Assembly (NCBI GenBank): GCA_003232715.1
Contig: QIJG01000171.1
Coordinates: forward strand, 1 to 10,870
DNA: 10,870 bases
From: Nitrospirota bacterium
GTDB taxonomy: Bacteria > Nitrospirota > Thermodesulfovibrionia > Thermodesulfovibrionales > JdFR-85
Reading direction: 5' to 3'
Shown: piece by piece, positions 7,104 through 10,870 of the stretch
How positions within the stretch are numbered: position 1 is the first letter of the stretch
Layout: each line of letters opens with the position of its first letter
Notes under the pieces: generated by a model
The model's input: the letters and a program-made list of their open reading frames with translations, nothing else
Told to the model about the DNA's origin: nothing
Databases searched by the model: none
Made by a program: the position numbers and the translations under genes

Positions 7104-7124
7104 TTACCGGAAGACTCCCGGTAA
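7104..7124 (-). promoter_or_regulatory. Intercistronic hairpin between argF and rnj
   Basis: TTACCGG and CCGGTAA form a perfect 7-bp stem with a 7-nt loop, lying 4 bp after the argF stop codon. On the transcribed strand it is followed by CAGGACTGC, not a U-tract, so it is not a canonical intrinsic terminator. It may stabilise the argF 3' end or form part of the ribonuclease J leader structure. Both roles are inference. Confidence 0.55.
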
Positions 7125-7128
7125 ATCG

Positions 7129-8031
7129 TCATTTTATCAGTATTTCAAGAAGTGCCTTTTGTGTGTGAAGTCTGTTTTCCGCCTGGTCAAAGACTACACT
7201 CTGCGGACCGTCTATGACCTCATCCGCAATCTCCTCGCCCCTGTGTGCAGGGAGACAGTGCATAACAATTACGTCCTTTTTTGCACAAGCAAGCAGCGAG
7301 GAATTAACCTGGTAGGCGCTGAATTTTCTCTTCTTCTTTTCAGCACTATCTTCCTGTCCCATGCTTACCCATACATCGGTATATATAACATCCGCCCTGC
7401 CTGCTGCCTCCCTGGGGTCTCTCAGAATAATAATTTCTCCCCTGCCGCTCCTTGCCTGCTCAAGTATGTCAAGGTCCGGCTCATAGCCTTCGGGACAGGC
7501 AATATTCAGCAACAGCCCCATCCTGCCTGCGGCTTCCATAAGGGAGTTTGCAACATTATTTCCATCACCGATATATGCGATTCGTACACCTTCAAGTATC
7601 CCTTTCTTCTCTTTAATGGTCATGAGGTCAGCCAGTACCTGGCAGGGGTGATGGAGGTCGCTTAGGCCGTTTATTACCGGAACATCGGAGTTGGCGGCAA
7701 ACTCCTCAAGCTTTGTATGTTCAAAGGTTCTTATAATAATGCCGTTAAGATACCTTGAGAGTACCCTTGCAGTATCGGCAGTGCTTTCACCCCTTCCGAT
7801 CTGAATTTCAGAAGGTTTCATATATATGGACTGTCCCCCGAGCTGATAAATACCAACTTCAAAGGATATCCGTGTCCTTGTAGAGGGCTTTTCAAAGAGC
7901 AGCCACAGGCTCCTCCCTATTAACGGGCATTTATTGGCATCTGCTCCGGCCTTCAGGGCAATTGCCCGTTCAACAATACTGTTGATCTCCTCTGAACCGA
8001 AGTCCCACAGTCTGAGAAAATCTCTTTTCAT
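7129..8031 (-). CDS. argF: Ornithine carbamoyltransferase
   Basis: Catalyses ornithine plus carbamoyl phosphate to citrulline in arginine synthesis. At 300 residues it matches the anabolic family. The carbamoyl-phosphate motif STRTR is at 50-54 within FEKPSTRTRISFE, HPCQ at 128-131, and HCLPAHRGEE from 258 contains the ornithine-loop Cys259. DVWVSMG (219-225) matches the substrate-binding SMG loop and supports ornithine over aspartate as the substrate. Translation is coupled to argD: the argF ATG overlaps the argD stop as ATGA, with a GAGG SD inside the end of argD. Downstream is ribonuclease J rather than the often-seen argG. Confidence 0.97.
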   Translation of the reverse strand: MKRDFLRLWDFGSEEINSIVERAIALKAGADANKCPLIGRSLWLLFEKPSTRTRISFEVGIYQLGGQSIYMKPSEIQIGRGESTADTARVLSRYLNGIIIRTFEHTKLEEFAANSDVPVINGLSDLHHPCQVLADLMTIKEKKGILEGVRIAYIGDGNNVANSLMEAAGRMGLLLNIACPEGYEPDLDILEQARSGRGEIIILRDPREAAGRADVIYTDVWVSMGQEDSAEKKKRKFSAYQVNSSLLACAKKDVIVMHCLPAHRGEEIADEVIDGPQSVVFDQAENRLHTQKALLEILIK

Positions 8032-9227
8032 GACAGCCTCGAAAGAATATCTTCAACTATGTCCGTCACCGTATCTATCTCCTTTTCCGTTACTATCAAC
8101 GGAGGGGTAAACCTCAGCGTGTTGTCGGCAGTACAATTAACCAGCACCCCTTTTTCCATACAGGCCTTGACTATAGGGGCACAATCCCTTGTCAGTTGCA
8201 TTCCGATCATTAGCCCCAGCCCTCTTATCTCCACTATTATACTTGAAAACGTATCTTTAAGACCTGACAGCCGTTTGACAAAATATTTTCCCAGTCTCTC
8301 ACATTCCGCAAGGAGGATACCGTCTTCAAGGAGTGTCTCGATTGTTGCAATCGCAGCTTGGGTTGTGAGAGGATTACCGCCAAAAGTGGAAGCATGGCTG
8401 CCCGGGACAAATGCTTCTGCCACCTCTTCCCTGGCAAGCAGTGACCCTATCGGAACTCCGCCTCCAAGACCCTTTGCCAGGGTCATTATATCCGGCTCTA
8501 TGCCGAAGTGTTCATAGGCAAAGAGTTTGCCGGTCCTTCCCATTCCGGTCTGGACCTCATCGAGAATAAGGAGGATGCCATTTTCATCACAGATCCTTCT
8601 GATCTCCCTCAGATAATCAGGTGAAGGCACTATAACTCCGCCTTCACCCTGAATTGGTTCGAGCATTATGGCACACGTATTATCGTTTATTGTTTCCTGC
8701 AATGCTTCAAGGTCATCGAAGGGGACGTGTCTGAACCCGGGGACAAGGGGTTCAAAGCCTTTATGGAACTTTTCCTGACCGGTTGCCGTAAGGGTTGCAA
8801 GGGTTCGTCCGTGAAAGGAATTAAGGGCAGTGATTATTTCAAACCGCTCCTCCCCATAATGTTCCTTTGCGTATTTCCTGGCGAGTTTAAAGGCTCCCTC
8901 GTTGGCCTCTGCGCCGGAGTTGCAGAAAAAGACCTTGTCGGCAAAGGAGTTCTCCACGAGCAATCCGGCCAGTTTTATCTGTGGTTCTATATGATAGAGA
9001 TTGGAGACGTGCAGGAGCCTCTGGGCCTGTTTCTGTATTGCCACCACCACTCTGGGGTGGCAATGCCCGAGGATGTTAACCGCAATACCTCCCACAAAGT
9101 CGAGATACTCCTTTCCGTCTATGCTGTACACCTTGGTTCCACGGCCCTTTCTTAAGATAAGGGGGTATTTGCTGTAAGTATTCATCAGATACTTTGAGGA
9201 TTCTTCAAGAAGTCTTTTTATGTCCAT
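8028..9227 (-). CDS. argD: Acetylornithine aminotransferase
   Basis: A PLP-dependent class III aminotransferase converting N-acetylglutamate semialdehyde to N-acetylornithine with glutamate as amino donor. At 399 residues it has the usual family length. Visible landmarks are NSGAEANE (103-110, phosphate-binding), HGRTLATL (139-146), LDEVQTG with Asp223 contacting the pyridine nitrogen, the Schiff-base Lys252 in LAKGLGGGVPIG, and STFGGNPL (from 280). A weak GAGAG SD precedes the ATG. The gene starts 16 bp after the deoxyhypusine-synthase-like gene and overlaps argF by 4 bp, so all three form one tight operon. Related aminotransferases for succinylornithine or GABA are possible by sequence alone, but the argF partner favours ArgD. 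Confidence 0.94.
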   Translation of the reverse strand: MDIKRLLEESSKYLMNTYSKYPLILRKGRGTKVYSIDGKEYLDFVGGIAVNILGHCHPRVVVAIQKQAQRLLHVSNLYHIEPQIKLAGLLVENSFADKVFFCNSGAEANEGAFKLARKYAKEHYGEERFEIITALNSFHGRTLATLTATGQEKFHKGFEPLVPGFRHVPFDDLEALQETINDNTCAIMLEPIQGEGGVIVPSPDYLREIRRICDENGILLILDEVQTGMGRTGKLFAYEHFGIEPDIMTLAKGLGGGVPIGSLLAREEVAEAFVPGSHASTFGGNPLTTQAAIATIETLLEDGILLAECERLGKYFVKRLSGLKDTFSSIIVEIRGLGLMIGMQLTRDCAPIVKACMEKGVLVNCTADNTLRFTPPLIVTEKEIDTVTDIVEDILSRLS

Positions 9228-9243
9228 ACCGGTTCTCTCGAGT

Positions 9244-10212
9244 TTAGTTGTTTTGTTGTTTATGTTTCGATAATGCTTCTTTTACCGCTCCTGCAAGAAG
9301 CGGAAACATGATTTCGTGGTGTCCCGTAATATAATAACCCCGGCCCCCTGATGCAACAGGCCGGCGCACAACATTCTCCATGGGCCTGTAATGTCTGTTG
9401 AAATCCATTGTAACAGTAGTGATATTCTTCACCCTGTGTCCAAGGTTTCTCGCCACTGTAAGGGCCTTTAAAAAGACCTCGGGCATTACGACTGCAGAGC
9501 CGAGATTAATAAAGACCCCTCCTTCAAGGTCGGATATCACGGATGTAAGGGTCCTGAAATCGAGTAGACTGGTCTTGCCTATGGCTTCTCCGCTTGCCTC
9601 AGGATGCATATGTATAATATCCGTACCTATGGCTACATGAACTGTAGCGGGTATTGAGAGCCTGTATGCCTCGTAAAAAATGCTCATCCTTCTGTTGTGA
9701 AAGCCCCTTCCCTTCAGTATCATCCTGCCTATTGCACTTCCAAGGCCGATGTCCTCCTTTGCCCCACTTTTTATCGCCCTGTTTATCATAACCGCCGTCT
9801 CTTTTGCCATACCGAATGTCCCGTCTTCAAGCTCTGCGGCCACATCCTCTGAGGTCTCTCCCATATAGGATAGTTCGAAGTCATGGATTACAGTGGCACC
9901 ATTTGCGGCTATGGCTGTTATTATCCCCTTCTGCATAAGATCTATTATAAGGGGTGAAATGCCTACCTTTATTGGATGAGCCCCCATTGCAAGCACAACC
10001 GGCCTGTCATTCAACCGTGCCCTTACTATGGCATTAATCACTTCCCTGAAGTCTCTGCCCGCAAGAATATCCGGCAGGGAGTTCATGAATTCATTAAAGG
10101 TGCCACCTTCCGGAAAAATCCCGGCCGCCTTTGATGCCTTCACCTTGCTCTTTCTATCTTTTAAAGAGTATCTCCTGACCTGTTTTAAAGAGAGAGGTTT
10201 ATATGTTTTCAT
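9244..10212 (-). CDS. Deoxyhypusine-synthase-like protein of unknown substrate
   Basis: A 322-residue protein that I assign, with moderate confidence, to the deoxyhypusine synthase superfamily (NAD-dependent, spermidine-using Rossmann-like fold). The basis is MGAHPIK (76-82) with ISPLIIDLMQKG, then ANGATVIHDFELSYMGETSEDV (103-124 region), an HVAIGTDIIHMHP block (192-204) and a GSAVVMPEVFLKA block (238-250). The C-terminal block GGRGYYITGHHEIMFPLL (289-306) replaces the stretch that carries the catalytic lysine in eukaryotic enzymes, and no lysine occurs between Lys262 and Lys311. Bacteria lack eIF5A, so a true deoxyhypusine role is unlikely; polyamine or ornithine-derived chemistry is possible. 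It is the first gene of the operon with argD and argF. No clear SD precedes the ATG. A rich, basic N-terminus (about 1-28) precedes the fold. Confidence 0.72.
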   Translation of the reverse strand: MKTYKPLSLKQVRRYSLKDRKSKVKASKAAGIFPEGGTFNEFMNSLPDILAGRDFREVINAIVRARLNDRPVVLAMGAHPIKVGISPLIIDLMQKGIITAIAANGATVIHDFELSYMGETSEDVAAELEDGTFGMAKETAVMINRAIKSGAKEDIGLGSAIGRMILKGRGFHNRRMSIFYEAYRLSIPATVHVAIGTDIIHMHPEASGEAIGKTSLLDFRTLTSVISDLEGGVFINLGSAVVMPEVFLKALTVARNLGHRVKNITTVTMDFNRHYRPMENVVRRPVASGGRGYYITGHHEIMFPLLAGAVKEALSKHKQQNN

Positions 10213-10341
10213 TGAACAATCAAGAGTAAAGATATAAAATTTGCCGTATACAGCATGATTTATATTTTAGCACAAATATATCCCGTTCTGGTAGTTTTCT
10301 TGTATTCATGACTCTTTTACATCTATAATATAAAGTATCAA
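10213..10341. promoter_or_regulatory. AT-rich divergent promoter region
   Basis: This 129-bp gap separates the minus-strand arginine cluster from the plus-strand PGPGW/lptE pair and must hold promoters in both directions. The plus-strand one is clear and listed separately. For the minus strand I found only weak candidates, such as TAAAAT at plus 10264-10269 and TATAAA at 10259-10264, without a convincing -35. An arginine-repressor-like half-site (CATGAATACAAG on the minus strand, plus 10299-10310) is present without a symmetric partner. Confidence 0.45.
10300..10329 (+). promoter_or_regulatory. Promoter of the PGPGW-type gene
   Basis: A perfect TATAAT at 10324-10329 is preceded by TTGTAT at 10300-10305 with an 18-bp spacer. 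The -35 match is only partial. The -10 lies 12 bp before the ATG at 10342, so the transcript would have a leader of only about 5 nt. Confidence 0.5.
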
Positions 10342-10593
10342 ATGAACACAGCGCTAAAATTATTCGTCAGCCGTCTGACTGTCAAGACCCTTCCCCAGGC
10401 CAAAAGGGTTACAAAGATTGTTATCGGGTTTACATTGCTGCTGCTGGGTATTGTGCTTATCGTGCTTCCGGGGCCTGCAACTGTGGTAATTCCCCTTTCC
10501 CTTGCTATCCTGGCAGGTGAATTTGTATGGGCAAAAAAACTCCTTGAGAGGTTTAATTCAGGAATAAGACACTTGAGGAACTGGAGAAAATGA
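10342..10593 (+). CDS. Small PGPGW-family transmembrane protein
   Basis: An 83-residue membrane protein resembling the PGPGW family of unknown function. It has a basic N-terminus (to about 23), a first hydrophobic helix (about 24-42), the LPGPA turn (42-46), a second helix (about 47-63) containing ILAGEFVWAKKLL, and a basic C-terminal tail. The family motif usually reads PGPG; here it is PGPA. No clear SD precedes the ATG, which sits 12 bp after a consensus -10, suggesting near-leaderless translation. The stop overlaps the start of the lptE-like gene (ATGA), so the two are cotranscribed and probably translationally coupled. Confidence 0.82.
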   Translation: MNTALKLFVSRLTVKTLPQAKRVTKIVIGFTLLLLGIVLIVLPGPATVVIPLSLAILAGEFVWAKKLLERFNSGIRHLRNWRK

Positions 10594-10870
10594 GAGTTGT
10601 AAACTGCAAAAGATTATCCCGCAACCTGATATTTATAATCTGCATTCTCCAATACTCTTTTTTGCTTTCCTGCGGCTACACAGTTCACAGGACATCCGCG
10701 CTGCCGGTCAAATCTGTAAGGATCAGTGGTGTTGAAAACCATACTTTTGAGCCGGGACTTCAGGATTTATTTATAAACATCTTTACAGAGGAGCTGCTGA
10801 GAAGCGGAATCTCTTCCTCTGAAACCTCTAAATATGTCTTCTCAGCAGTCCTGACTGATTACAAGCTTAA
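10590..10870 (+). CDS. lptE: LptE-like LPS-assembly lipoprotein, 3' end beyond the window
   Basis: The first 93 codons of a lipoprotein resembling LptE, the outer-membrane partner of LptD in LPS insertion. A basic N-terminus and hydrophobic stretch (about 13-26) lead to the lipobox LLSC with Cys28 as the lipidated residue, then GYTVH. Following this are KSVRISGVENHTFEPGLQ and an EELLRSG helix, the usual LptE N-terminal pattern of a strand, EN.T.EPGL and an amphipathic helix. The ATG overlaps the upstream stop (ATGA), with GGAG 3 nt before it. The frame is still open at the window end. The family is divergent, so a related periplasmic lipoprotein cannot be excluded. Confidence 0.78.
   Translation, partial: MRVVNCKRLSRNLIFIICILQYSFLLSCGYTVHRTSALPVKSVRISGVENHTFEPGLQDLFINIFTEELLRSGISSSETSKYVFSAVLTDYKL

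Noticed and set aside
7104..7124. Intrinsic terminator after argF
   Set aside because: Good stem but no U-tract on either strand, so recorded only as an intercistronic hairpin.
6850..7665. Plus-strand open frame of 271 codons
   Set aside because: It lies antisense across ribonuclease J and argF, both with intact family motifs; its translation has no recognisable motif or SD, so it is a shadow frame.
10299..10310. Arginine-repressor operator
   Set aside because: Only a half-site resemblance (CATGAATACAAG on the minus strand) with no symmetric second half, so it is not called as a site.

Overview
The window fits the chromosome of a Gram-negative bacterium with moderate GC (near 50% by eye). 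It encodes an outer-membrane LPS-assembly lipoprotein (LptE-like, with lipobox), uses the GatCAB indirect aminoacylation route, and carries ribonuclease J and a periplasmic CXXCH sensor kinase. I infer a Nitrospirota/Thermodesulfovibrionia- or deltaproteobacteria-like lineage. That is a judgement from gene content, not a computed placement. I see no insertion sequence, phage gene, tRNA, rRNA or CRISPR array.

Layout. 1-90 is an array of a perfect 8-bp tandem repeat that runs off the left edge. A minus-strand DUF457/YdjM-type membrane protein follows (128-1030). Divergent from it is a plus-strand pair: gatA (1126-2571, TTG start with a strong Shine-Dalgarno, SD) and a DtxR/MntR-type metalloregulator (2603-3262). 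The regulator's 3' end overlaps, tail to tail, a minus-strand sensor histidine kinase (3243-5210) with a CXXCH c-type heme motif in its periplasmic domain. Further right, in transcription order, a minus-strand run reads: deoxyhypusine-synthase-like protein (10212-9244), argD (9227-8028), argF (8031-7129), ribonuclease J (7077-5422), then a 211-bp gap with a possible decayed coding remnant and a terminator-like hairpin, then the kinase. Divergent from that run, at the right edge, are a small PGPGW-type membrane protein (10342-10593) and the start of an lptE-like gene (10590 onward), joined by an ATGA overlap.

How they work together. argD and argF carry out two consecutive steps of arginine synthesis and are translationally coupled. 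The deoxyhypusine-synthase-fold protein directly upstream is the most intriguing metabolic gene: bacteria have no eIF5A substrate, and the expected catalytic lysine region has no lysine here. Ribonuclease J follows after a short hairpin-bearing leader and lacks a visible SD. The kinase and the metalloregulator form a convergent pair that may both read metal or redox state; that link is inference. The best leads for undescribed biology are the heme-type sensor kinase without an adjacent response regulator, the deoxyhypusine-synthase-like enzyme in an arginine cluster, and the metalloregulator whose predicted recognition helix is acidic.
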